Below, piece by piece: positions 44,820 to 56,064 of a stretch of 64,000 nt of DNA. The notes under the pieces were generated by a model. The model ran no database searches. It was not told the DNA's origin and saw only the letters and a list, made by a program, of their open reading frames with translations. Position 1 is the first letter of the stretch. Every line of letters begins with the position of its first letter. This DNA comes from Macrothele yani. Lineage: Eukaryota > Arthropoda > Arachnida > Araneae > Macrothelidae. Position numbers and translations under genes: made by a program. The stretch spans positions 49,308,905 through 49,372,904 of the forward strand of contig CM077010.1 in NCBI GenBank assembly GCA_039090855.1, read 5' to 3'.

Positions 44820-46159
44820 TATGATATTAAGTGCACATTTGGGTAGGAAAACTGTTAGTAAATTCCAACGGTTTTTCAGCTACGCAATTAAGGAAAACTA
44901 AACTCCTTCAGCTGACGCGTAACCTGAGCTTTGTGATGTAGAAATTTTTAGAATAATTTCAAATTTATTAGGGTTTATTTTTTATTCATTAAAATAATTT
45001 TTACTTTTCTATTTATGTGTATATAAATACGTAAGAACACAGATGTGTAAAGTATGTGTACGTATGTGTTTGTGTAAATTCGCCCAGACCTGAAACGCTG
45101 AACACTGCGGTCCCCCAAAACAGATCGTCTACTTTTACCAGTGGCACTGTGTGAGTGTTAGATAAAAAGTGTTTGTTGCAAATCTGAGAATTCTTTGCTA
45201 ACAGGATGCGTACTTCCGCTTTATTCATCCCACTTGGCACGCAATCTGTTAAACAAGTATGTTCCCTTTTTGAACCAACTTCCGAATGAGTTTCATTTGC
45301 GACTTTCATAAGTACTATTCCTTTTGTCCGTTTGCTTCGAGAGGTATACTACAGTTCCTTTGCAAATTAGCTCGAATACAATTAAAATGATTAATTTTTT
45401 GTACGAATGTAAATTATTTTACAGTAAATGAAACCCCCAAAAAACTCTCAAACACACTACTAATTGCTCCTTAGATTATGTTATTTAAGATTGTGCAGAA
45501 ACGTCTGAAATAATGAATAAAAAAACTAATTGAATTAAGATATGCACGAATTATGCAGAAAATCTAGTAATCCGGTTTATTGGCTGAGGAATATATAAAT
45601 AAGCGTTTCCAAGCTTTCGCCTTTTCGCACATCAAGCAGACGGCTTTTTGACTTTTTCACGGAAGGTAGACGGAAACTGATATCTGAATAATAGAACGCT
45701 TTCACAAATTGAACGTGGTGACTTGACAATAAATAGATACGACGTAACGGAACCTATATAATAGGCTACGTCTGTCCCTAACGCTCTGACGTCATTCAGT
45801 ACTTACAGCGCCATTTGCTCTTATCCGGTAGCCGAAATCGGAACTAAGCTCACGGCTATCGCACGATACGTAAAGCCAATGAGAAATACCATAAATTAAA
45901 ATGAAATTAGTAAGACAAACGACTTCATCTGTGGCAACACTCACGTGCTCGAACAACTGTCTACGACGCTTGCTCTGTCACGTAGGTGTTATGTCGTGTT
46001 TTTATTTCATTTTCTTCGCATTGCAGGATGATTTCATAAAAAGGAATAAAATTGCTGAGTAGTTTCATAAAAAGCAAAAAGCGTTATTTTATTTCATAAA
46101 AATGAACAAGTAAAATTATAAGAAAATAACTGCATTCGTTAACCTATATAATCCCCGGT
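44820..46159. other. Spacer, nothing recognised
   Basis: AT-rich. The 98-codon minus frame at 45013-45309 shows no known motif. Three TTTCATAAAAA words repeat at 46032-46102. Confidence 0.5.
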
Positions 46160-46935
46160 AGTACAGTAATGTCGAATCGACGTCGAGTTTCCAGGTCGAT
46201 ATTACGTCGAGGCATAGTTTTCGACGTAAAATCGATGAGACGGAACGTCAAGAAAAATCATTACATTAAATTTCAGTATACATGTAGACCGTTTTACGCA
46301 GTTTATCCCTTCAGTTCCATTAGGTCGAATAGTCGATGTTTTTATGCGATCTGTAAGCATCGCGCGCATGCGCCTTTGCAACTATTACGCCAAACAAACT
46401 TTTTGGATGCTGGGGTGTTGGTCAGTGGTATCATTTCTGTTGTAAGAGGAGATTCTTAACTGTCTCCTTTATTGCGGGTAAGTTAAAAGCTTTTTTTTTT
46501 TTTTTTGTTTCTTAAGTATGTTTATAAGAAGTTGAGTCTCGTTCTTTTAAGTAGAATTACTTTTTAAGATATATAATTTGTACGTACGCATATCCCAATT
46601 AGGGATAAGCTTAGCGCGATACTGACAGATCACCAAAAATTCTGTAAAATGTTTGAGAATTATGTGTCTTTTCGAATGCGTCCGAAAAGACTTGGATGTT
46701 GAAACAATAAAAACAAAAAATTATACGATCTTTTAATCGTAGACAGCATCGTAGAATCGTACTACAAATAGGAATACATTCTACCTTTTATGCCGCGATA
46801 AGAAGTTTAGAATTTCATGTTTCAACATCTAAATTGTAGAGTAAACGTAGATTCGACATTACAACTGTACTAGAATCGATGACTAAACTGCGTAATATCA
46901 ACGTAGAATCGACGTCTACACTACGTAGCAACGAT
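46160..46935. mobile_element. Possible MITE with degenerate inverted ends
   Basis: GTAATGTCGAATCGACGTCG near 46167 and the inverse GTAATGTCGAATCTACG near 46850, plus GATATTACG blocks in matching inverse order, suggest terminal inverted repeats about 90 bp long rich in TCGA words. An inner hairpin GTCTTTTCG / CGAAAAGAC lies at 46671-46692. Boundaries uncertain. Confidence 0.45.
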
Positions 46936-46937
46936 GT

Positions 46938-47065
46938 ACACTATATTGATAAAAGTCATCGGACACCTATACAGGAAAAATACAACATAGCATTTATTGA
47001 CATACATTAGTACGGTGTCGGGCCACCTTTGGCCTACACGTGTCTTCACGAGCTCCGTGTTTGAG
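46938..47065. mobile_element. Tc1-like element end fragment
   Basis: TATTGATAAAAGTCATCGGA, CACCTATACAGG, then GGTGTCGGGCCACCTTTGGC have the look of a Tc1-like terminal region as I remember it from other invertebrates. No transposase part accompanies it. Confidence 0.35.
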
Positions 47066-47248
47066 TGCTTCACGTACGTGTTTTGTGTGTCCCATCATTG
47101 TTCTTCTATGTGTGTGCCGAAGTTAAAGGTTTGTGCTTTCGTTTAAGATCCCTCACGAGTTGGTGAGTGCTCATTCTTTTTTTCATTATCAGTGTTTTAA
47201 TTTCCACACCGAGCTGCTCGTTTTCTTCGTTAACCCTTGCCATTGTTA

Positions 47249-49090
47249 ATGGCATCTGCCGACGAGGTCGCTGTTCTCGCCCGCATCGCTGCAGCTCCTC
47301 GCATCGCCTCTTCAACGACAGACGCAGCAGATCAATCATCTTCGTTTGCTAGTGGAGAGCGCCTTAATTTTCCTCCTGTCATTTGCACGTCTTCTCCTGC
47401 TCAGGTCTCCGACTCTGCCATTGACGTCCCTGGCCTCTGCGTCCCTGGCCTCTGCTGACGTCCCTGGCCTCTGCTGACGATGATGAATTCATGGATGTCT
47501 CTGATGGAGTCGCTAATCTGCCCCCTACAGTTTCTACTGCCTCTGCTTCCAGCACATTGTCTTATGCTTCGTCAGTCCCTTTCAGAGGAGGCGCTTCTGC
47601 ACGCACGCATTCTGTGACTGCTTCTGGTATTCCATCGGCTTTCTCCTCATTTCGTCTGCCTCCTATGGATTCTTACGTTACTCTGAACAGTGACACCATC
47701 TTATTAGACATTCCCGAGAACTCTCCTGCTGGTCAACGTCTTCATTCGACCCTCGATTTGTGGGTTTGTTTTGATGCGCTGCCCAAACCTCCTTTGAAAC
47801 GGTACAGCTCCGCTCTCAAGAAGATGTTTCCTTCTGGTGCCATCACCCACCTCACCCAAAAGCCACGAATAGTGATTGTTTGTTTTTCGAAAAAGAATAT
47901 GCTGGGCTTGTCTTGTCTCGGGGCCTATCAATTGGCGATCGTCACCTCTTAGCCGAATCCATCGCCCAGCGTCCTGTTCTGGTCTCTCTACAACCGGTTC
48001 CCTCGGAGATCTCTAGTCTGCCCAGTGAAGACTCTCTCCTATTCCCCCTCTGACCCCGATGATAAACATATATATGGCTTCCGTAGAACTGCTCGCATCA
48101 TCTTCCAGTCCGAAGAGCATCTCATAAAGTTCCTACGGTTCCTCGATGTTCGTTGCGGTAACGAGCGCGGCCGGATTGAGCTCCTCACCTCTGCTCATTT
48201 CTCACGCTGCAAGGCTTACGGCCATCAGCAGATTCATTGCCCCCATGCAGAGCCACTGACTCCTGCAGCTCCAAGGCAGCATTCTACTTCTTCCTCCGTT
48301 TGTGATGCCATGCCTCCTCCTGCGTCTGCACCTCCTGGACCCAGTTCTGCCGAAAATCTGATTAAAGCCTTCGATCAACACACGTCTTCCGATGTTGCTT
48401 TCTCCACTCTGTCGTATTTTCTTCCGCTTGACTCCTCCTTGTCTTCCCGTGTTGCTTCTCCTTCAGAGAACAACACGGCAGATCTTCAAGCTTCATTCAG
48501 CGTCGGCAGTTTTGCTCCCGGTGATGAGGTGGACCTTTGCTCTGATTCCACATCTCGTGTGTCATCAATCAACGGCAAACGTCGCTCTACTACCAGTACC
48601 AAGGCCCGGAGGAAAAAGAAGAAATCACCTTCTCCGACTGGCCGCCCACACCGTTCCATCCGTCTAGCAGGCTCCAAGTCTCCCCTGTCACGTTCCAGCT
48701 CTTCCTCTTCAAAATCTAAGAGTCGTCTGCCAACGTTGGAAGATTTCTCGAATCTGCTTACCAATGTCTCTCTTCCTTCAGAACCTGTCTCCTTTGAATA
48801 TCTTTACGAGTTTCTCACTCATAAAACAAATCGGGAGGCTTCTCTCATCTTTTTACAGCAATTTGAAGCAGTTCTTCCCGAGGTGTTCGACCAAGCAACC
48901 TCCATCCTCAAATTCCTCCGGCATAATGCCACGCAACCCGACTACGTCTTGTGGTGTCGTGGTATTTATTATCAATCGCCTCGACACATTCCAGAAAGCT
49001 ACAATAGCTGCCCTTCATCCGACGTCGGACTTACCCATTCAAGGTCGCCACTCTGAATTGTAGGGGGTTCGCTAACGCTGTACGGATGAC
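47249..49090 (+). pseudogene. Non-LTR retrotransposon ORF1 with the first residues of the endonuclease, 3'-truncated
   Basis: ATG at 47249 opens MASADEVAVLARIAA. Short GTCCCTGGCCTCTGC repeats at 47420-47475 shift the frame, after which MDVSDGVANLPP and a Ser/Pro-rich stretch continue. Two more shifts surround GLVLSRGLSIGDRHLLAESI. Later come YGFRRTARIIFQSEEHLIKF and FSRCKAYGHQQIHC, a CCHC zinc knuckle whose first Cys is Phe, then a basic, Ser-rich part (KARRKKKKSPSPTGRPHRS). In a shifted frame 49034-49090 reads FKVATLNCRGFANAVRM, the start of an APE-type endonuclease, and then the element ends. ORF1 proteins bind the element RNA. Clade not determined. Confidence 0.72.
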
Positions 49091-50571
49091 ATGACTACTG
49101 ACTGCGTATTTCACATACAGTCCTCATCAGGCCACACTTAGCGTCATCTATCAGATTCTGGGAATACCAATTCTGCAAAATAAAAATATAGAAACCGTGT
49201 TAGTAATACGTCACATAGAAAAACAGACAATGCTTATAGTTTTTTTTTGTACATAATTTTGTAACGTGTCCAATAATTCTCGGACACCCTGTATTTTTTA
49301 TTTCATTATAACGAAATTAATGTTTACAACTGTTCATTACAGTGAACACATTTTTCCCATTTCAGAAGGAAGGTAGCAACCTCTGCAAAAATTTTCAGCT
49401 CGGATTAGACTTCCGTCCCTAATGATGTAAAACTTGACGATTTTTTGTCGGCAGATGGTTGTTTACTTACCTCATATAAACTGACCAATACCGACATCAT
49501 TCAGTAATGACGACGAAGATGTCACGACTCTTTTAACATCAGTGCATCAGAGGCATTTTCACGCTTCGAAAAAGTGCGTGATTTTGTTTCCTCTCAGACA
49601 AACGTCTCTGAAGACATTTTTTCAAATATTAAAAAAAAAAAAATTGGGTAAACACCTAAACGCGTCTTCGTCACACCACGGATATACGTTTTAGACTATT
49701 TCTTCAGCTACAAAAAGTGACAGACGAACACAAAGAATCCCCGAAAGTCATCCGTACAGAATTTCTCGTGCGCTACAAGCACAAGGGGGACGCATTTCTG
49801 TTACGCATAATCAGAAGTGATGATCTTTGTGTTCACCAATAAATATAGAAACGAAGAGATAATCCATGAAATGGCACCATCAGGGGTCACCTGGTACAAA
49901 GAAATTCAAAATACAGCTTTCTGTCGTTAAAGTCGTGGATGTCGTCTTCTGGCGCAGAGAGGGAGTCTTGCTTGCAGACTTCATGGCGAGAGGCACTATA
50001 ATCAATTTTCAGTAGTATATACATATGTGAAAACAGTACACTAATTGCAAAACCGCAGGCGGAGACTTTGGTTTGCAATTACTGTAGTGTTTTCATTACT
50101 GTAGTGCTTTTGCAGAGACACGAACGAAGATTTTCTCCTTTGTAACAACTCCCAAACCTCATACCCACTGAGAAGGACAGTTCTTACTTTCCTTACTTAA
50201 CTACAAATGATTTTCTGGGGTTCTTAATGTTCGTCTGTCCCTGAATTAATTTCCCGCTTGAGATACCTTTTGGTGCGCCACGTTAAATGACATCGGGGGT
50301 AGCACGACATCTGTCATCTGTTGGCTATTAATGAGTTAATTAATCACATTAGGAATCTTCCATAAGAGCTAAAAGCACATTCTTCGTTAGTTTAAACTAC
50401 TTGCAAGTCTTGGAAAGAACTGAGAATAACACTTCTTGGGAATTTGTACCAGGCAAGTGCGGAACAAGCTTTTCTTATCTGGAGATGCGGGTGGGGAACT
50501 TGAAATTATGCTCCTTCGATTTCAAAAGCTCATCGCTTCCTATCGAACGCATCCAGTTTTTTACCCTTTCC
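49091..50571. other. Spacer with one lone TIR-like word
   Basis: TGTCCAATAATTCTCGGACA followed by CCCTGTAT at about 49268-49295 resembles an end of a Tc1/mariner-type element, with no partner found. TGTACGGATGAC near 49078 and its inverse near 49757 could be the ends of a ~690-bp insertion that cut the non-LTR element. No gene. Confidence 0.4.
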
Positions 50572-51275
50572 TACCGTAGGTTAAAGAAGTGTATATGCTC
50601 CAGCTTTGTCCGCACGATAACTCGCGTAAAAATGGTTCGAGTTCGATGAAATTTTAGAATGGGCTAGGGGACAACCTGGGAACGAACCTTATTGAAAATG
50701 ACGAAATGGGGTCAAAGGTCAGGACATAGGATCGGGATCCATTTCATCGCCCTTATGCGTCATAATTTACGTAAAAATGCTTCGATTGCGACAAAAATTT
50801 ATCATGTTGTTTCGGAGGTATACTGAACCGGTTCTGTTGAATATAATTGAAATGGGGTCAAAGGTCAGGGCACAGGAGCGAGATTTAATCCACAGCCATT
50901 ATCTTCATAAATTGACGGAAAATGCTTCTATTGCAACAAAACTTTAGTATTTTGTTCCGGAGGTATACTGAACCAATTCTGTTTAATATAATCGCAATGG
51001 GATCAAAGGTCAGGGCACAGCAGGGAGATTTATTCCACAGCCATTATCCCCATAACTTGATTAAATATTTTTTCATTGCGACAAAACTTTAGTATGTTGT
51101 TCCGAAGGTATACTGAAGCAATTCTGTTTAATATCATTGAAATGGGGTCAAGGGTTAGGGCACAGGAGCGACATTTATTCCACAGCCATTATCCTCATAA
51201 CTTGAGTGATGATTTCTGATATGTTTGAAAGCGTATCATAATCAATGCATTGCATAATTGTATTAACTTGTTATA
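50572..51275 (-). mobile_element. TIR-bounded element of ~140-bp repeats, copy 3, inverted and shorter
   Basis: Minus-strand start GTTAATACAATTATGCAATG, TGATACGCTTTCAAACAT; end AACCTACGGTAGGAAAGGGT. Between them are about five units, including GGTCAAAGGTCAGGACATAG and TTATCCTCATAACTTGAGT in plus reading. Same order of first-unit and last-unit variants as copies 1 and 2, so the arrangement is inherited. Confidence 0.75.
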
Positions 51276-51365
51276 CTGATTCAGCCATCTTGCGACAGCA
51301 GCATGTGCGGGATAGCTACTTTGCATGAAATGTTCTGATGGTCATACTAATTTGGCCACTCAGTG

Positions 51366-51592
51366 TATATTTATTTATTTATTTATTTACGATTTAATGA
51401 CCTCCATGAGCATCAAAGGTTATAGACAGCCACGATTTCCTCATTTAGGGCCACTGGTCCCAGGAATATTAGAGAGCTGGGGCGGTATACCACAAACGCA
51501 TGGACACCATTCCTCATCCGTGACGTCCAGCTCAGGCGGTTAGACAGACGTACGCGCAACTTACCACTCAGCCAACGAGTTGGGGCTGTCAG
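51366..51592 (-). mobile_element. SINE sharing the SINE-A body but with a different tRNA-like head
   Basis: Minus strand: head CTCGTTGGCTGAGTGGTAAG (a good A box, TGGCTGAGTGG) and no clear B box, then TTTGTGGTATACCGCCCCAG, a body GGGACCAGTGGCCCTAAATG and TATAACCTTTGATGCTCATG aligned with the SINE-A body, and a tail of TAAA repeats. The similarity to SINE-A fades in the head. Old copy. Confidence 0.65.
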
Positions 51593-51747
51593 AGGTTTAC
51601 TAAAATATTTTGGAAACAAGAATTTCAGATCTGTTTGAAATTTCTTTAGATCTATTGCTGAAATTATAATTATTTCAAGTTTAAAAAAAGAAATATCTAT
51701 TAACACCAATTTACTTTATACCAGAGCTTGTAAAACAATGGTGACAG

Positions 51748-53107
51748 ATCATTTTGTCCCTGTTAGTTTCGTCTACGGTTCACTTTGTTCACTGTTCACT
51801 TCGTCCACCGTTCACTTTGTTCACTGTTCACTTCGTCCACCGTTCACTTTGTCCACATTCATTTCATTCTCAGTATTAATGTAATACCGTGGAAATTAAA
51901 AAACAACAACCGCATATTGTTTATATGCGGTTTTTTCCTGTTGAAATTTTTCGATTAAAATACAACGATTTTAAATGTTATTTAAAGGAAAACGACGGAC
52001 TGAACCTTAAAAAGTTTTTTAACTCTTTCGTGTGGTATGATATCAATTACTTTGACATAAATCAAAACTTTACAAAAATTTCTTAATGTTTTGAAATACG
52101 TCTTGTATATTGTTTTCATATAGTTTTTAGCTTTGCAGTATATTTATTTTTTATGTTGATTATTAATTGTTTATAATTTCCGTATTACCAGTTTTCATAC
52201 GAATGAACTATAAGGTTCTCTATATGTGTCATAGCTATTTAAAGTGAGAAAAATCCATAAAAGAATAATGGTGTAAAAAACGTTTAGATTGATATTTACT
52301 GTGTGTGAGAAGGAAAATAGAGACTTTTTACATTAAGAAACGGATTCACAAATTTTCCTGTTCAATCCACCCCATTTATGGCCATTGGAATAAATTTGAT
52401 TAATGATTGATATCGTGTATTAGTGATTGACATCGTACCACGCAAAAGAGCTAAAGAGCTCTTCTTCAAAGTTCAGCTCTTTCGTTTTATTTTAAATAAA
52501 ATTTAAAATCGTTATATTTTAATCGAAAATCTTCAACAGGAAAAAATCGCATATAGGCAATGTTCGCTGACCCTTTTTTTTCTGCCTAGTAGCAAAAATT
52601 CCATCAACACAGAAAAATTTCCCGATCTATTCTGAGGACAAAATGAACTTGGACAAAGTAAACAGCGGACAAAGTGAACCGTGGAAGAAATGAACAGTGG
52701 ACAAAGTGAACAGCGGACAAAGTGAACCGTGGAAGAAATGAACTGGACCAAGTGAACGTGAGCGAAATGAACATGGACAAAGCGAACGGCGGACAAAATG
52801 ATCCGTGGACGAAATGAACTGGACCAACTGAACGTGGACGAAATGAACATGGACAAAGTGAACCATGGACGAAATGAACAGTGAAAAAAATGAACCGTGG
52901 ACGAAATGAACTGGACCAAGTGAACGCGGACGAAATGAACAGTGGACAAAATGAACGTGAACGAAATGAACTGGACCAAGTGTACGTGGACGAAATGAAC
53001 AGTGGACAAAGTGAACGATGGACAAAGTGAACGATGGACAAAGTGAACCGTGGACCAAATGAACTGGGCCAAGTGAACGTGGACGAAATGAACACGGGCA
53101 AAGTGAT
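51748..53107. mobile_element. Foldback element: long TIRs containing tandem arrays
   Basis: The left arm (51748-51985) starts ATCATTTTGTCCCTGTTAG, continues with GTTCACTTTGTCCACC-type repeats, then TTTTTTCCTGTTGAAATTTT and CGATTAAAATACAACGATTT. The right arm (52494-53107) is the inverse: ATCACTTTGCCCGTGTTCA, a much longer array of the same repeat (about 25 units of 16-19 bp, 52635-53107), then TTTTTTCCTGTTGAAGATTT and CGATTAAAATATAACGATTT. The arms enclose about 510 bp of AT-rich spacer without a transposase. A 65-codon frame crosses the left arm. No target duplication was found. Confidence 0.78.
52635..53107. repeat. Minisatellite in the right foldback arm
   Basis: Units such as GTGGACAAAGTGAACC and GTGGACGAAATGAACT alternate with GGACCAAGTGAAC. 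The three open minus-strand frames (Val-His-Phe-rich) arise from the repeat and are not genes. Confidence 0.92.
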
Positions 53108-53145
53108 AGGGAACCGAATAGCCTTAGATTACCTGTCTGTAGAAG

Positions 53146-53675
53146 CAGTAGCGTACCCAGAAATTTCCCAAGTAGGGAGCCCGTGGGCCGTGGCCTACAG
53201 AATTTTTCCAAGATGGGAGTGACTCCCTAAAACTAGTCAGGTGCCATAACAATTAAGAAGGAGGTTGACTTTTGTACATTTCTTCTTATCGAGTTACTAG
53301 TAATGTCAGAGTACAAGAAAGTTAAGTGATTAGAAGAAGTAGTAGATGAAATTCATTTTCTGGCTAGATTTTTCTAAATTTATTTAACATAACTATTCTC
53401 TTATAATCATTGTATGTTATAATTATACGGTACATGATTAGAAAGTATATATAGATTTTTTCAAGTTTGTTAATTTTTTTAACAATTCGCTCATTTTTAT
53501 ATACAGTTCAAAACTAGTTAAGAAGTAGATGAAGGTAAAATTATTTGTTCTGGTGTGTTCACCTTATGCACTTGTTTTTAATCAATCCCTTATTATTATT
53601 TATTAGTAAATTATGATCAGCCCAAGAGGGGAGGGGGTACAGGCCCCATCGGTCCTCCCCGTGGGTGCGCCATTG
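53146..53675. mobile_element. hAT-like non-autonomous element, second family
   Basis: Left end CAGTAGCGTACCCAGAAA, right end in inverse CAATGGCGCACCCACGGG. Flanks TGTAGAAG and TGTAGAAA, seven of eight identical. 530 bp, AT-rich inside with GC-rich ends. Immediately right of the foldback element. Confidence 0.8.
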
Positions 53676-53683
53676 TGTAGAAA

Positions 53684-54540
53684 AACTTAGTAATAAAATC
53701 ATAATGCGGAGCAGGACAACAAGCCGTTGTCCCACATAATTTTATTGCACGATTTTATTCGCGTTATTTTTTTTTATCAAAATTTGTACAGAGAAAAAAT
53801 AAGACAGGGATTTAAACGTAGCCATATCTCAGGTCAAAATCTCAGTGGTCGAAGTGCGCTATGTATAACCACAGTCGTAAACATTTTTATCACAGAACGC
53901 CTTGGAAAGCAGACAGATAAATTCCTGTTGCGAGACTGAAATGGATATCAGACATTTTTTTTGGTGCTGTCAGTGGAAAAAGACAAGCAGCATAGCGTCA
54001 GGTCACATCCTCGGTTCAAAGGTGGGCTGCATAATCGCCGTCTATGTCGAGTTTTAGATCTGCATGTTTCTTCATCGCCGGAAATATCGTACGTTGAATC
54101 TGAACCCACTGAAAGATCTGACCCGTTGTTAGGGATGAAATAGCGTCAAATTCAAGCTTAAAGATATTTTCGGTGCTTTTGTTATCGCTATCGTAAACGT
54201 GATAACAGAACTGTATTGACAGAGTTATATGTCACGTAATTTCTTAACAAAAGGAAGCTGCTCAGAAATCCGACCATTAGTAGAGTGATTTACGATGTCA
54301 TCAGCAAGCACTCAGGTGTACTAGCTAGTTTCCTAACAAAAATTAAAATAGTATCACAGTATTTCTTGTATCACTGAAAAATAGTGCCATCTTGCTCCCA
54401 GATCAACCATATTGAGCGCACATTTGAATTATGTTATATTTTCGTTATTGCAACCCAGAGGAAAATTTCAATACTACGAATACCTGAAAATCTTGGCAAT
54501 GTCTAACGCCGCAGAACAATAACATGGACAACAGTACGTA
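53684..54540. other. Spacer, nothing recognised
   Basis: Frames of 60-70 codons at 53727 and 53961 without known motifs. Confidence 0.5.
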
Positions 54541-54957
54541 CACTGTTAAAAATTCTGTGGTAGGTCGCACCAAAAATTGGTACTACACCAGCTGCGCCAC
54601 TTTCCGAGAAAATATACACTTGTGAAGTGCAAACCCAACCCAACAACATGGTGCAACTTTGCACCACGTAAAGATACGAGGTTTGTGAAAACACTAGTTT
54701 GTCTGCGCCCTCCTTACACCGGAGTAAGTTTCTCTCCCAACTAAGCTACACGGACAGAATGTATTGCTGCAACTTTGTCGTCTTGACACGTGCTTTCCCT
54801 CTGTAGTACGCCACAGGTTGCACTTCATTGTGGAACAAGTTTGCATCACGTTGTTGGTTATGTTTGCTCCACAGAATGGTGTATGTTTTCTCAGAAAGTA
54901 GTGCAGCTAGTGTAATACCACTTTTTGCTGCAACCTTCAACCAAATTTTTTGCAACG
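54541..54957. mobile_element. MITE with ~90-bp inverted ends
   Basis: Left CACTGTTAAAAATTCTGTGG, CACCAGCTGCGCCACTTTCC and GAGAAAATATACAC; right in inverse has CACTAGCTGCACTACTTTCT and GAGAAAACATACAC. About 417 bp, no protein. Confidence 0.7.
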
Positions 54958-55029
54958 TAATATACTCCAAAATGAAGAAAAAGCACTGAATGCGTTTCAA
55001 ATAAAACGTGTTATTCGAAAAAAAAAATG

Positions 55030-55471
55030 CAAATGTGCAAATTAATAAACATACCAGAAGGACATACGTTGGCCTTAATATGATGTGTGATCTCCTTTCA
55101 TGGTGTCACATAAATGATAACGTCGCGCGTGCTGTCCACATGAGAGTCAGTAAGTTCTGAGGGCAGTCTGTTGTACAGGAGCACTTTGCTGCTCCTGTAC
55201 TTTTCTTGGAGGGGTCTCAATACCGCCATCCGTCTCCCTAAAGCCTCACACAGGTGTTCTACGGGATTAAGGTCCGGAGACCTTTCTGGCCACTCCATGA
55301 CCGCAACTCCTTCACTTTTAACGTATTCCAGCACCAGCCGAACAGTATGAATTTGGGCATCGTCCAGCATTAAACCAAATTCTGGGAGGAAAGTTGCCGT
55401 GAGCAAGCGAACATAAGGTGCTATTATCTCATCTCGACAGCGGATAGCATTGATGGAATCCCTGGGAAAAA
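55030..55471 (-). pseudogene. Tc1-like transposase, C-terminal half, cut by a mariner
   Basis: Minus strand: RDSINAIRCRDEIIAPYVRL, LTATFLPEFGLMLDDAQIHT (second Asp, DNARPH mutated), VRLVLEYVKSEGVAVMEWPE, RSPDLNPVEHLCEALGRRMA (final acid), then a decayed C-terminus. The N-terminal half lies beyond the mariner at 58695-59020 and joins in frame order: GRTNLHLF on that side, RDSINAI on this side. The mariner sits exactly between. Confidence 0.88.
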
Positions 55472-55592
55472 TTAGGTGTAGAAATAAGTTCTAAAGCGTT
55501 TTAAGACAAGGCAACATGCAATTTGAGAGAAAACAACAATACCTTTACGAATCAAAATATGCGCCGCCATTATCTATCACCTTCCGCCATCA

Positions 55593-55639
55593 ATCGGGCA
55601 GCTGACAGATTCCAGCCATGAATCTGTCAGCTGCCCGAT
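55593..55639. repeat. Palindrome in the mariner copy
   Basis: ATCGGGCAGCTGACAGATT and its exact inverse flank CCAGCCATG. The other mariner copy has ordinary coding sequence here, so the inverse arm replaced it. Confidence 0.88.
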
Positions 55640-55768
55640 GTCCAGAACTGTACAACAGACAAACCATATTGCATAGATTGGAAAAAATGACAGTCTGAAG
55701 GGGCTATGTCGGGGCTATACGTCGGGTGCTCTACAACTTCCCAGCCAAGCGTAAATAACGTTTCCTTG

Positions 55769-56064
55769 GTGAAAATATTCCAAATACGTGGCGACAGTTA
55801 ATAAATAAATACATCGCTCTTTCCACGTTCCAGAAATACACAGCAACCGAAAAATTGTTTTTCAGCCGCCGCTGTGGTATCGAACCAACAGAACTCTCGG
55901 TATCGTAAAGGTAAGACTCTCGGTATCGCGCCGAGTGCGTAAAGGTAACGCACTCGGCGCGATACCGAGAGTTCTGTTGGTTCGGTTCCACAGCGGCGGC
56001 TGAAAAACAATTTTTCGGTTGCTGTGTATTTCTGGAACGTGGAAAGAGCGATGTATTTATTTAT
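55769..56064. mobile_element. Head-to-head palindromic pair of a tRNA-like SINE
   Basis: Flanked by a 13-bp duplication TAACGTTTCCTTG (55756-55768 and 56065-56077). The arms of about 110 bp are near-perfect inverses. Read outward, each half has GATACCGAGAGTTCTG, GTTGGTTCGATACCAC (a B-box match; GGTTCGGTTCC in the right half), GCGGCGGCTGAAAAAC, ATTTCTGGAACGTGG and an A/T tail ATGTATTTATTTATTAA. The centre holds CGGCGCGATACC and two TAAAGGTAA words. The target duplication fits LINE-type insertion. Confidence 0.65.

Noticed and set aside
47106..47339. Minus-strand 77-codon coiled-coil-like frame
   Set aside because: It overlaps the start of the non-LTR ORF1 and has no independent support.
48486..48764. 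Minus-strand frame of 92 codons
   Set aside because: It is the complement of the basic Ser-rich part of the non-LTR ORF1.
52533..53211. Minus-strand frames of 165-194 codons rich in Val, His and Phe
   Set aside because: They lie in the minisatellite of the foldback arm, are open in all three frames, and show no domain.
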